DNA from: Asterella californica
Lineage: Eukaryota; Streptophyta; Marchantiopsida; Marchantiales; Aytoniaceae
Direction: 5' to 3'
Length of the DNA: 64,000 bases
NCBI GenBank assembly: GCA_036924285.1
Contig: JAYKYS010000018.1
Location: forward strand, 2,604,001 to 2,668,000
Each line of letters begins with the position of its first letter. The first letter of the stretch is position 1. A program made the position numbers and the translations under genes. The notes beneath the pieces were generated by a model, which saw only the letters and a list, made by a program, of their open reading frames with translations, was not told where the DNA came from and did no database searches. Positions 1-10,356 of this stretch are shown one piece after another.

Positions 1-661
1 TAGCTTCTTTTCATCCTCAGTGATAGGAGAGTCATCCGAGGAAAGTTTCTCACCTGTAACTAGAGGGGTGCTTACAGATTTGCAGTCCTGTAAGCCAAAC
101 TGAAATAGTTTCTGTGTCAAATACAAAGTTTGACTAAGTCTGATAGTGCTAGAAGATGGATCGCGGTTAACTTCAATACTAAGGCAATGATGGACTGGAC
201 CGATGTCAGTCATTTTGAACCGTGAGCTCAATTTCTCTTTTACATGGGGATAGTAGAGCCTCACTGCTACTGGCAATCACAATGTCATCCACGTAGAGGG
301 CAAGGATGACAAAGTGTTGTTTCTGGTGCAAGTAGTAAACATTTCTGACAAATCCAAGAGAAAGCAAGAATTTGTCGATGATCAAGTACCATTCTCTTGA
401 TGATTGCTTAAGACCGTAGAGAGTCTTAAGCAATCTGCATACTTGACTACGCCTTGCTGTAGTTACTCCTTCCGGAACACTCATGTATATTTCCTCGTTA
501 AGTGTTTCATTTAGAAACGCAGTTTTAACATCCATTTGATGTACATGTAGATTATACTGCGCTGAGATGGCAAGGATGAGCCGTATTGACTGAATACGGA
601 CTACAGGGGAAAAAGTTTCTATGTAATCCAACCCGTAGACCTGGGTGAAACCACGAGCCAC
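1..661 (-). pseudogene. Copia-1 reverse transcriptase region, partial
   Basis: Encodes the copia RT domain (RVT_2 type), which copies the element RNA into cDNA in virus-like particles. Seen in the frame ending at 206: a start resembling MARGFTQVYGLDYIETFSPV, then HQMDVKTAFLN, LYGLKQS and the catalytic YVDD box (ALYVDDIVIAS). The frame then fails: near 236-246 a one-base change moves the reading frame, and the natural continuation (KMTDIGPVHHCLSIEV, then LTQKLFQFGLQDCKSVSTPL) is open in another frame from about 213 to position 1. RNase H and the 3' LTR would lie to the left of the window. Copia RT identity is certain; the element cannot make a full polyprotein. Confidence 0.85.
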
Positions 662-792
662 TAGTCTCGTCTTATAACGAGCAATGGATCCATCGGTATT
701 AAGTTTTAACTTAAAGGTCCACTTACATGTTATCGGCCGGCGTCCTTATGGCAAGTCGGTGAGCTTCCAAGTATCGTTAGATTCGTGAGAAT

Positions 793-1696
793 CTAACTCT
801 CCTCTATTGCTCTTCTCCACTGATCGTCATCAGGAGAAGATACTGCTTCTGTGTAAGAAACAAGTTTCATTGACACATGTTTGAGAGTTATCATCAATGC
901 ACGCTTGGTGTTCTTCCGAGACTTCGGGATCAGCGATGAAGGGTCATAGTCTTCATCTGGGTTCCGTTGTGGAGGAACTGAATGTCGAGCTGATCGTCTC
1001 AATAGAGGCGGTGCTGGAAAATCCAATGGAGGAAGGGAGGACTCGCTGTGGGTAGGACCAGAAACTCGTGGTGAGCGTGGTGATGTGCGTCGAAGGTAAG
1101 GATGGGCGGGTTCAAGTTCTCTGCATGGAGAGAGTGATTGTGTGTATGGCTAGAGGAGTGAGAACGTGGAGGACGACTACTCCTACTGGAATGTGTACTG
1201 CTGGTGATTCCTCCGCCAGGGCCATGACTGCTAGAGACTCTTCCTCCAGATCCAAGACCAACGGATGGGATTGGAAGTGGACCGGCAGGAGATGATAGAG
1301 GAACACCCACTGAAGAGAAACCGGGAGAGACGGACGGAACGTAAGCTGGGCCAGCAGAAGGGACATGCACAATATGATAAAAATGGATGTCGGTCTCAGG
1401 AGACGCTTGAGTGAGTGAGAGATCAGCAGAGAGGGCGGATGTGGGAGGGAGGGTCGGAGAAGACTCATCGAAGATAACATCACGAGAGGTGAAGGTATGA
1501 CTGTCAGATTTTCTTTGAAGACGGTAGCCCTTACTCTGATCGCTATAGCCAAGGAAGATACACTCATGAGAGCGATCATCGAGCTTTGTGCGCTCAACCT
1601 CGAGGACCTGGGAAAAAGCGTGACAGCCAAAGACGCGTAGAAAGGAGAGGTCGGGTCGGCGAGGAGTTGTGGAGGCATAGGAGTGTCAGAGTTCAT
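793..1696 (-). pseudogene. Copia-1 integrase C-terminal part and Ser/Pro-rich linker
   Basis: Joins the integrase core to RT in the copia polyprotein. Minus-strand translation at about 1450-1660 gives the family signature LRVFGCHAF, then SHECIFLGYSDQSKGYR and SRDVIFDES. It is followed by a Ser/Pro/His-rich linker (about 1000-1370) and the RRSARHSVPPQRNPDEDYD segment (793-1026) that normally precedes the RT. Pieces lie in different frames, so indels have accumulated. No catalytic residues are expected here. Confidence 0.75.
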
Positions 1697-1705
1697 AAGG
1701 TGTGG

Positions 1706-2450
1706 TCATAGACGTGATAGTCTTAGACGGACACCAGTTCTGGAGGAAGGTGGCGCATGTGATTGCTCCACCCTAGAAGGGCTTGATGAGATTGGTAGTG
1801 AAAAGCATGGAATGGACAACGTCAAGCAAGCTGTGGTTCTTACGTTCAGCAACGCCATTCTGCTGAGGAGAGTAAGGGACTGTGAATTGACGCTGGATGC
1901 CACGCTCGTGACAGAAAGCATCAAAAGCAGCTGAACGATATTCCCCGTCATTGTCAGATCGCAAAGTGACAAGAGATTGACCAGTGGCGCGCTCAACAAA
2001 TGCGAGATAGTTCCGGAAAGCAGCAAAACAGTCACTCTTATAGTAGAGAAGACGAGTGACAATGTAGCGCGAGTAGTCATCAATAAAGGTGATGAAATAG
2101 TCATAGTCAGAAAAGGTGCAAGGGGAGATGCGACCACTAATATCAGAATGGACCAGTGCCAGGGGACGAGTTGATTGAGTGGAGCTGGCACGTGAGAATT
2201 TAGTGCGTGCATGCTTGTCGTGTGCACAAGCTGGACAAATATCCTTAGAGAGTGGGAAGGAGGAGAGGCCGGTAACATACCTGCGGTGGCTCAGCTCATG
2301 GACTCGATGGTGGTTGATATGACCGAGTTGCTGATGCCACAAGGTAGAGAGATCGTCCGTTGTAGTAACAAGGGCACATGGTCGAGGTGGCATCGGTGGA
2401 GGAGTCCGGCTGCCAGATGTAAAACCCTGAAGGTCTTCTAGCAGACGCGG
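1706..2450 (-). pseudogene. Copia-1 integrase (gag-pre-integrase zinc region and DDE core)
   Basis: Integrase inserts element cDNA into the chromosome. One frame is open over 206 codons (1773-2393). It shows LWHQQLGH and a following HX3H/CX2C zinc arrangement (CPACAHDKH), then the catalytic core with HSDISG (first Asp), FIDDYSRY, LRSDNDGEY (second Asp) and NGVAERKN (catalytic Glu). All three acidic residues are present. The fragment starts abruptly near 2450, where a GC-rich stretch replaces the expected upstream protein. The downstream part changes frame around 1706-1773. Confidence 0.85.
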
Positions 2451-3190
2451 AGGAGACCGAAGTCGGGAAAACGAACCGGGAGAGTTGACTGGACCCCGAG
2501 CTTGACTGTGAGTGAAAAGGACCCCGAGCTGAAAAAGATGAGGGAGAAGAGAAATTTAAATTTCCAATGTTTAAATTTGAGTCGGGTAGATAAGGACGCT
2601 GATAAAGACCCTGCGTCCCTCTTGGAGAGACCGCGTCCCTGCTGAAGGGACTGTCCCCTTGGTCTCCGACGGACTGCCATCGGGATAGTCTGTGTCCTCT
2701 ACATATCCTCGCGACGGCGGGGAACACACCGCGCGGAGATACACTATCTCCCGTGCGGAGATATATTCCTTCATCCGGATGGGATCGTCATCCCCATCCC
2801 CATCTCCGTTTCGTGCGGGGGCTAGCAGCCCGCGTGGGGGCACGTGGTCCGAAGAGGCCACGGGAGACGCGTCTCGTCGGAGATCCTTGCGGACAGGTGA
2901 GTTTCCACTGACAGAGGACTCCCTGTCTTCATTGGGTGTAACACCCAATGCGTGCGAGGGAGTCCTCGCGTGGGAGTCTCCAGTAACAAGGACTCCCGGC
3001 TTACGGACGTCATCAGGACGTCTTGTGGCCTTGAGAGATCATGATGATGAGACTCGATCCGTGTGAAGAGAAGAGGTGTGCTGCCAAAGGGTATTCCAAT
3101 ATGCGTGCGTGGGATAGGAGGCAGGCCAGCTGGTGGTGTCCGCATGAGAAAAATGCCAAGAGGCGTGGAGGTGAGGGGGGTAGAGCTCGC
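2451..3190. other. GC-rich stretch interrupting Copia-1
   Basis: About 740 bp of GC-rich sequence separates the copia protease-side fragment from the integrase fragment. No frame resembles copia protein. It carries short G/C-run repeats, repeated 'agggagtcc' motifs, and a hairpin at 2930-2950 whose 10-bp arms (cattgggtgt and acacccaatg) flank one base. It may be an inserted element or LTR piece, or a recombination junction between two copia copies. I cannot see clear ends or target duplications. Confidence 0.4.
2930..2950. repeat. Perfect short inverted repeat
   Basis: Arms cattgggtgt and acacccaatg are perfectly complementary with a single-base centre. The repeat lies inside the GC-rich stretch that interrupts Copia-1. 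No function can be assigned. Confidence 0.7.
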
Positions 3191-4007
3191 CTATGACAGA
3201 TTTTGACTCTCATTATCCAAGTTTGATATTTCTTGAATTTGTGGAGTGAGGACTTCGCTTGTGAGGGTATGCTCCGAAATCAGAGGGGGAAAAATCCGTG
3301 AGTCACTTGTGTGCATTTCTGCTTGGGTGTGCATAATTTGTGCGACCGGGCTGGGCCTAGACCGTGAGAAGCGGATCCTGCGCATATGACGATTGAATAG
3401 AGAGACGCTAGTCCGCTGGTTTGATTTCGGTCTAGCTCGCAGGCGCGGTCCTGATCTCTGGCTAGGTGGTATAGTGTGGACTATTGGAGTCCTACCAGCT
3501 GTAGCTACAAGCGCGGTTTGGTCAGCGATCAAAATTGAATTCCTGAGCATGTAGAGATCGTCGACAGAGGGACAAGAAGCTAGCACCTTCTCCTTCTCAT
3601 TAGCTCTGACTCGACTAACTTCTTTCCATTCGGGGTTTATTAACCTCTTGCCCGAACGGTCGTAGTGTGATTGTCCAAATCTGTCTTCTAAGTGACAGCG
3701 TCCGTTGCCAATTAAGCACCAGCCGCCATTGGCATCAAATTGCCGAGCTGAGAATAAATTCTTCTGCAAGGTGAGCACATGGAGAACGTCACGTATGTAC
3801 ACATGCTCGCCGTTGAGCAAGCGCACTTCCATCATGCCAGAACCAGCAACGTGGATGGTGGTATTTCACCGAGTAGAATCGCATCATTCTCGGTGTTCTC
3901 AGTAGAGACGGGTGAGTATTCGACGAATTGTCGTCGATTATGTCCCATATGGTGTGTGGCATCCGTGTCCACATACCAATTAGGATCAGCTGTCTGCACG
4001 ATTGCAT
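3191..4007 (-). pseudogene. Copia-1 protease / gag-pre-integrase region
   Basis: Minus-strand frames give RLLNGEHVYIRDVLHVLTLQ and then KNLFSARQFDANGGWCLIGN, the segment that follows the copia protease (the retropepsin flap side and start of the gag-pre-integrase domain). After residue about 70 it runs into SVDDLYMLRN and then into Arg/Ser-rich sequence instead of the expected LWHxRLGH, so the copy is rearranged. A related frame at 3789-4007 covers the protease with damage (DTDATHHMGHNRRQF-like translation). The Asp-Ser/Thr-Gly active site is not readable in one frame. Confidence 0.65.
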
Positions 4008-4014
4008 ATGAACA

Positions 4015-4935
4015 TTATGTCATCAGAACCCGCCGAGTGTTGTTACTGTTGTTTTGAGAACGGCGATTCTTGTTCCTGTTCTTGTTCTGGTTACCAGCAT
4101 TCGAGTTTTCGTTGCTGCTGCTGGGTTTCCGGACACTCGACGATGCGATGTCCGGGCTTGTTGCACTGGAAATATTTCTCGTTAGGATCTGGTGGTCTTT
4201 TCGGTGGCTGATTATCGTCTTGTCGATTCCATCATTGTTGCGCCGGTTGTTGTCATTGCGTCCTCTTTGCCGACGTCTTGCAAACAGAGCAGTGGATGAT
4301 TTCATCGATAACTTGCGCTCGATCGTTTCCTCCTGGATGAGGAAGGTGATGAGATCCTGTAGCGAGAGATTTGGGTTTGTTCTCATTGCCTGCAAGAATA
4401 AATGGTAGTTGTTGAGCATGCTGCCCATCAACACGAGGACTTGCTCCTCGTTGATAATTATCAATCCAGCTGAAGTCATCTGCTGGATGAGAGACTTGAA
4501 GTTGTTCACATGCTGGGTGACAGTCGTTGGGTTTCATCTTTAAAACCCGCAACTTCTCTCTTAAGTGCATCTTGGTCACCATGTCTTGATCAGCAAAGTG
4601 TCCGGTCAAGGTGGACCATGCATCGTTCGACGTGGTGCAGGACATTAGATGTCTTGCCACACTGTTCTCGTAGCATTCGTTGATTGCTGCAAACGTATTA
4701 ACATCACGCTGATCTCAATCTGCGATGCTGTCGGATCCGGTAGCAGGGGGAGGGATGGGTACCGCAGTACCTCCGGGTGTAGTGGCACGTGGTCTCTGCA
4801 CGTTCCTTTCCACGATATCAAGAACGCCATGGGCCTTGAACCGCAAGGTTGTCTTGTGTTTCCAAAGCGTGAAATATGTGCCATCGAACTTAGCCTAGCT
4901 TTTGGTGTCAAAGGGACAGACATTTTGTATCAGAG
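4015..4935 (-). pseudogene. Copia-1 gag (UBN2-type capsid)
   Basis: Gag forms the virus-like particle. Minus-strand pieces give a gag start region (FDGTYFTLWKHKTTLRFKAHGV at about 4800-4900, written here only as motif FDGTYFTLWKHK), then VARHLMSCTTSNDAWSTLTG, MHLREKLRVLKMK, VLMGSMLNNYHLFLQAMRT and LITFLIQEETIERKL, in the order of plant copia gag proteins. Reading frame changes at least twice (around 4510 and 4650), so no single product is possible. A Cys-rich zinc-knuckle area is expected near 4050-4150 but is obscured by indels. Confidence 0.75.
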
Positions 4936-5094
4936 TGATCGCTAGAACAGTGAAGTTTTGTTAGCGGATGTACAGAATCTTGGTGCGTGAAGCGTCTTTC
5001 TCGCAGCAGTTGAAGCGTTCTCCAACTGCTCTCACCTAAGGGCCGAAGGCCTACTAGTGCCTATGCTATTGTGCTAGTGCATCAACAAAGCAAA

Positions 5095-5106
5095 GCTCTG
5101 ATATCA
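5095..5106 (-). other. Copia-1 primer-binding site (tRNA-iMet type)
   Basis: On the minus strand this reads TGATATCAGAGC, one base from the TGGTATCAGAGC complement of initiator-Met tRNA 3' ends used by most plant copia elements. It directly abuts the LTR at 5107, as expected. Confidence 0.8.
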
Positions 5107-5364
5107 TGTTGGAAATGAACTACTGGTAGAATAGACTAAGGCAAAACTCTAAGTCACGGCATAAGGACAGTATGAGAGTGTGAGAGAGCTCTTCAAGAGA
5201 GTGTGAGCAGAACCAAGTAAATAGATTACTCAATAATGTACAATGGCCTTGGGCCTGGATAATATACTCTTGGTCTTGGTCTTGATGACCTTACGAAAGG
5301 TCACCACCTAATAACCTGAACTAGTTACTGGAAAGGGGTTTCATACTTGTACAGTATTCTAACA
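5107..5364 (-). repeat. Copia-1 5' LTR (258 bp)
   Basis: On the element strand it starts TGTTAGAATACTG and ends CATTTCCAACA, i.e. the typical TGTT...AACA ends of plant copia LTRs. It abuts the primer-binding site on one side and unrelated DNA on the other. The partner LTR is outside the window, so age cannot be judged. Confidence 0.8.
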
Positions 5365-6849
5365 TGTTGATGTATGTGGTCCACGTGCTCGCGCACAAGA
5401 AGTATCGAAAGTGGTGTGTTTCTCCTGGAGTCTATGTGAAGAAATATCAGGTGGAGTTATGCTCGAACGGTCATGATCACAACAGTGCTTTCTGTCATGG
5501 GATATACAATCCCAAAGTCTTAACTCTAGAAGTTCTGCAATTAATTATTATGAGCCATACTTTTTACTTGATCGTGACCTTGAGTTCATTTCGTTATTTG
5601 ATCGGGCCCGTGACTGTGACTGACATAACAAGGATTTGACGGTCACGTCAGCGCTGCATTGTCTACGTCTGATAATGTGAAGCATATGCGACATTGTGAC
5701 AGCTCTGAGGTGTCTAATGGTCTAAGACAGCTTTCAGTAACGAAACAGATGGTCCAAGACTGGGTGAAGGACTAATTCATCTTCCGCCAAGCACACCTGT
5801 CCATTAATTATTCTATCAGTGACTGACTATATGTGTGATCAGACATTCATAACTTCGCGAGCTAGATTTTTCTGGTAATTCTTGATTCTGAAACCTTTTG
5901 GAGAGAAAGTGCTCAAGAGTTTCAGGATTTCTCTCAACGTCCGTGGCGAAACGATATGAATTTTGCGGTCACTGTCTCGGAAGTAGGAACTAAACACAAC
6001 TTTCGAGTATGAATACTATCAGCGTCGTTCGATCTTTGCTCAGACACATCGGTATGCCCTGGGTGATTTTTTATACATTGAGTTTGCAAAACTACATCCT
6101 CACTTAGAATCATCATGTGGAGATTAGAGTTTCACAATTCGTTGATCACGTTTTAAACACATCCTGTAAAGAGGCAAAGAATCAATAAGTCATCATCACG
6201 TACCCATCCAGTCGAGTCGACCTAACACTTTATTTTAGAAAGCCCAATCATGTTTCCTATTGTGATGACGTTTAGATGCTAGAGGATTGCTAATGAATCA
6301 TCTTGTAAGCCATTAAATCATCGGGTGCTATGGATTCGTATATTCCTTGGTCATGATTCTTTGGGTCCTTCAGTCCGTAATGCAATGATAGTTTATACGA
6401 TCATGTCAACCGTCTCCAAATATCCTCAGTGGTCGTCTCAGCAACTAGAGAAGTCAATGATCCTCATGTAATATGCCCTTATGAGAAGCCATGCAGGCAG
6501 ACATATAGACCTTGCTGAAGTTTCTCAAGATACAATGGAGAATTTTGAACATAAGCATTTTAATTACATTACCTAGTTCGGCATATGAGCTAACAGATTG
6601 ATGACTCCAGGCACACACCAGCAATGTCCAAGCTCACACAATGATTAAAAAAAAAAAAACTAGGTGCCTTCAACATCTAGTTCAAGTCCAACTCGCACGT
6701 TTGACATGAGCTAAACATTCTCTCTGTCCGAAGGTTGATGCTCCACGGTCACCTCGGACTCTGTAATGCCATCACAGCTTCGCTATAGTCCACGTTGTCG
6801 TATCTTATGTTGCATAAATGTTAATCGAGATGACACCAAATCCCTGGCT
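5365..6849. other. Intergenic stretch, no gene seen
   Basis: No frame longer than about 90 codons and no recognisable domain. A short A-run lies at about 6647-6658. I see no RNA gene or element terminus. Confidence 0.5.
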
Positions 6850-7339
6850 GTGAAGAACTTGTGGTAGGAAGAAGAGTGAACCAACAAGTAAAATTGTCTT
6901 GTTTCTAATCCAAGAATCAATTTATTCACAAGTTTTCTCTCTCACCTAAATGTACAATAGAACCTCCGAGGTTCGTGATTCTTGCCCTACAAATCAACCT
7001 TGAAGCTTTTCTTCTGCTAGATAGGTCCTAGAGAAGTGCTATCCAACGACCTTGATTTTGTCTCAAGTAGCTCCCAAGACAAAGTTATGTCACTAAGAGA
7101 TTCTCATTCCCAACTCCACTCTTAGCTATGCAGAAATCTGCAAATATAAGTTTGTAGATTAGCCCGAGAATCCTAAAATGAACATCTTTAGTCTTGAACC
7201 TCACAAGCCGACTAGAAAGATCTTGACAAAAATTTTCTAGTGGTACCAAATGTACCCAGTACCGAACTCTCAACTCCAAAGTTGAAACTCTCCAAAGTAC
7301 ACAAAAGGACACCAGAAGAGTACAAAAAAGGTGGCAAAA

Positions 7340-7363
7340 ATCTACAAACATCCGTTTGTAGAT
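7340..7363. repeat. Inverted repeat in gypsy LTR
   Basis: Arms atctacaaac and gtttgtagat, 10 bp each and perfectly complementary, flank atcc. A second, shorter version (ctacaaac, gtat, gtttgtag) lies at 7536-7555 in the same LTR. Confidence 0.7.
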
Positions 7364-7979
7364 TACCGTAGGGTTTTCTCCTCGCTCATCTTTTTATCCT
7401 ATTGATAGTATGGTTGGAAAGACACCGATGATGGCTTTCCAACAACATAAAAATTACTCTAAACTGATCCCTCTATAGAGAAATATGCCCTTCCAAAGCT
7501 ACAAACCCTCTCTCATCACCAAAGTTGGTGGTAAACTACAAACGTATGTTTGTAGATTGCCGCAATGACTCTTTCTTAACAGTCAAGTTCAAACTCCAAC
7601 AACTTCTTATGTACAGCTCCAAACGAAATGATTTTGGTCTCCATAGAAATCTCTTGAAGCCTTCTCTCCAACAAGACCAATCTCGTCTTAATCTGAGCTT
7701 CCAACAAACTTATAGCCTCCCAAAGTTCTCTCATCTGTGACCCTCAAGCTCGATACCGATCCTGTCTCTCACCCAGGGTAAATCTCTGATGGCCTTTGAT
7801 GAGATGCATCATAGAACTAGGAGGCCTCGGCTAAATCCAACTCTCAACATTCACTTCCTCACTTGGAACGAGAACTCTCGTGGAGACGCAGAGATGAAAA
7901 ACACACCCTTTATAGATATGACCTCACGGCTTTCAAATACAAGACAAAGGGAGGATGAGGGATCACTCCACAACCCCTC

Positions 7980-7987
7980 TATTTATA
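7980..7987 (-). promoter_or_regulatory. TATA box of the gypsy LTR
   Basis: Reads TATAAATA on the minus strand followed by a G-rich run, about 510 bp downstream of the LTR start. Position and sequence fit the LTR promoter; the transcription start is not determined. Confidence 0.5.
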
Positions 7988-8495
7988 CTACTCCAGATTT
8001 ACCACAGTAACTACTTGTAAATCTGATTTACTGCAGTTTATCGAGATCAAGTCAAAGGTAAAAGTCCTAATCAAGAATAGATGTCTCCTCTTTTGACTCT
8101 ACTCTAATAACTAGGATCCTTCTAGAAGTATAAAAGAATCTCGGATTGCTCCTTATAAGACAAAGTACTAACACATAATTGAGCCAAAAAGGTCAACAAC
8201 CCTCTTGATTGTTTGACCTTAAGTCTCTATAACCAATAAAAATCAGTCACGCATAAGACAAGAGTGTATTATTCACTCCCTTGTCATCTTATGCATAACC
8301 AAACAAAATAGTGGTTCCCATATTTAGTATATCCAATATTCTGTCCTCAAATACCTCCAACTCTAACTGTGACTACTCCTAGTTATCTGTCACTAACTTA
8401 GAGTATGGTCTAGCCTTGAGACTTATTTAGAAGACTCACCACACATAGTTATAACTTATCACATATTTACTACTATGCAAACCCTAGGTGTTACA

Positions 8496-8506
8496 TTTAC
8501 CCCTGG
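8496..8506 (-). other. Polypurine tract of the decayed gypsy element
   Basis: Minus strand reads CCAGGGGTAAA immediately before the LTR start TG at 8495. Such a tract primes plus-strand DNA synthesis; it lies just after the integrase stop. Confidence 0.55.
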
Positions 8507-8507
8507 A

Positions 8508-9142
8508 CTAAGTTTTCACTCCGTCCTCGGAATGAACGGTGATTTTCTTTTGATGAAAGAGCTTGAGCTTGTCGTGATTCACCCGGTCAAACCTCCGTCC
8601 TCCTAGCTCTTTCAAGTCGTATGTAAAATTACTCCATACCTTCTCGGTAATGAAAGGACCAAAGTAATGTGGAAGGAACTTCTTTCTTGCTCTCTTATAC
8701 CTAATGCCATCAAAAAGCATTACCATATCTCCTTCCTTGAACGACTTCACTTCTCTCTTATCGAGACGCTTGTCGTAATATTTTTTTTGACGTTCTTGCG
8801 CCTTCTTCATCTGAACCATTGCCACCACTCGTGCTTCCTCCAACTCCAATAGTTGCTCCCTTCTAGACTTCTTAGCTGCTGCTCCAATCGACCTCTTTAA
8901 CCTCTTATGGACAGTTTGAAAGGTAGGTAAATCAAACTATATGGGCAACTTCGATTCCACACCGTAAACAAGATGAAAAGGAATGTATCCCGTCGAAGTC
9001 TTCGTAGTAGTCTTATATTCTCACAAGATTGCATATAACCTCTTATCCTAGTTGTGTTTCGCATCCTCCATATCAGCATCATTGACCAGCATCGTACATA
9101 AGATATGATTGGTCTTCTCAGCTACCCCGTTAGCGTTCGGTT
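8508..9142 (-). pseudogene. Ty3/gypsy integrase C-terminal fragment
   Basis: Encodes the end of a gypsy integrase. Read from 9142 leftwards: GVAEKTNHILCTMLVNDADM, YAIL, TGYIPFHLVYGVESKLPI, FDLPTFQTVHKRLKR and the C-terminal domain QERQKKYYDKRLDKREVKSF, EGDMVMLFDG, FLPHYFGPFITEKV. There is no chromodomain. Three in-frame stops interrupt it: two at positions where family members have Trp (TGG to TAG or TGA) and one after KLPI. The upstream end is cut at about 9142 by an LTR piece. The N-terminal half, RT and gag are missing. Confidence 0.8.
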
Positions 9143-9144
9143 TG

Positions 9145-9510
9145 GAATCGAGGTTTCTAAAAGAATTTTGAATGGAGTTGTAACCAAAAAAGAGAGGTCA
9201 AAAAACAAAAAGATCTTTTTACCGGATAAAATTTTTTGACTGATATATTTTTTGGGAGCAATGTTGAGAGTTGGAGTCCCAACCTCGACTCTGAAATTGA
9301 GTATATTGAAATTGAGTATATAGACAGAAATTTTGATTGCTTGTAACTTTGGCTAAACGTGTCAATTTCAAGTAATATGTGTATCATTGGAAAGATGAAG
9401 GGCTTTCCAATGAATCAACAATCATGAGATTTGGAGAAAACTTGAGCGTACTGCGAGAGTTTGAAGTTCGGGTATAGTTTACCAACGTAGAAAAACAAGA
9501 TTAATGTCAG
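9145..9510 (+). repeat. Truncated LTR tail related to the E1 gypsy LTR
   Basis: Aligns by eye with E1 LTR positions about 11196-11560: shared are ccggaaaaat-like and ttttttgggag stretches, a degraded copy of the E1 palindrome at 9281-9302, ctttccaatgaa, and the agatttggagaaa block. It starts exactly where the integrase fragment at 8508-9142 ends, so it is a separate, truncated insertion or recombination product. Confidence 0.6.
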
Positions 9511-9516
9511 AAGAGC

Positions 9517-9591
9517 CATGCTCAAGGTTTGATCGTCTAACATTTGTGTCTGTATAGAAGGTCAAGTTTGTTGACACTAACAGTCTTAACA
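9517..9591 (-). repeat. Copia-2 3' LTR, partial
   Basis: Shares the gatcgtctaacat, gtgtctgt and cacta blocks with the LTR at 19488-19653 and ends in TTAACA next to the polypurine tract at 9592. Its left part is replaced by the E1-type LTR tail. Confidence 0.6.
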
Positions 9592-10356
9592 CTCCCACTT
9601 ACTGGGAACTTCGAATGTCTTTTATACTAATATCATGTTATCTACATGAGTCCGATATCAACTGTTTGGCAATGCCTTAGTCTTTGCATCAGCTACCATA
9701 TCTTCTGTAGAAAGATAGATTAGTTGTATCTGACGAGTGTGGACTAGGTCCTTAACAAAATGATAGTGGATATCAACATGCTTTCACATGTCATGACTTC
9801 CAAGATTTGCTACTTGAGCTTTGGCACACTGATAATTATAATAGACTGTTGTCATCTTGTGGATCAAGTTCAAATCCTTTACAAGTCTTTAATCCGCATA
9901 GTTTCAGGACAAGTTTTTGATAGGATCATGTATTCTTCTTTGGTAGAAAATAATGCCACCGATTCCTATTTCCTTGAAGCCCAACTGATTGTTCCGTTGT
10001 ATAGCTTGAAACAGTAACCAGTAGTAGATCTCCTCGTGTCAAGACAACCTCCTCAATCAGCATCAGAGTACCCAATGAGATTTCCAACTTGTGAACTCGA
10101 GACCAACGTGTAACGTTCCTTTTAGATACCGGAAAATTTGTTTTAATGTCTGTCAGAGTATAGAGTCACGATTGGACATGAACTACAAGACTGTACTTAT
10201 AGAATACGTAATGTATGATTGAGAACAAACCATAGCCCACATCAAGCTTACTGCAGCTCGTTATGACACGACTGCCATATTTTTCTTCTTTGTATCTGTA
10301 CCAAGAGAATGAGTTTGAGTCAACTTCATTCTCAGTTTCATCGGTGTACTCACCGA
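9592..10356 (-). pseudogene. Copia-2 RT end and RNase H
   Basis: Minus-strand frames give SLMWAMVCSQ (counterpart of the copia SLMYAMVCTRPD motif), FMSN, IFRYLKGTLHVGLEFTS, NLIGYSDAD, GGCLDTRRSTTGYCFKL, TISWASRK and ESVALFSTKEEYM, the hallmark copia RNase H series. Several Trp, Gln and other codons have become stops, for instance directly after YSDAD and after SWASRK. The degraded end (10020-9600) still shows the His- and Leu-rich DIHYHF-like region poorly. No product is expected. Confidence 0.8.

Larger units (their letters stand above)
1..5364 (-). mobile_element. Copia-1: Ty1/copia retrotransposon, 3' end outside window
   Basis: A minus-strand copia-type element read from its 5' LTR (right) to its RT/RNase H region (left), where the window starts. 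Domain order on the minus strand is gag, protease/gag-pre-integrase, integrase, then RT, which is the copia order (integrase before RT). It has a 258-bp LTR starting TGTTAGAAT and ending in CA on its own strand, directly abutting an initiator-tRNA-Met-type primer site. Frames shift repeatedly and a GC-rich stretch (2451-3190) breaks the polyprotein, so the copy is dead or a composite of two copies. The 3' LTR and polypurine tract are not visible. Confidence 0.85.
6850..8495 (-). repeat. 3' LTR of a decayed minus-strand Ty3/gypsy element (left end uncertain)
   Basis: On the minus strand, immediately after a gypsy integrase fragment and a purine-rich tract, sequence begins TGTAACACCTAGGG, a common start for plant gypsy LTRs. 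About 510 bp into it there is a TATAAATAGAGGGG promoter-like motif (7974-7987). Further left is a Thr/Ser-poor, pyrimidine-rich region (6900-6960) resembling an R/U5 area. The left end is estimated, since no CA terminus or duplication could be fixed. It contains two small inverted repeats built on CTACAAAC/GTTTGTAG (7340-7363 and 7536-7555). Confidence 0.55.
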
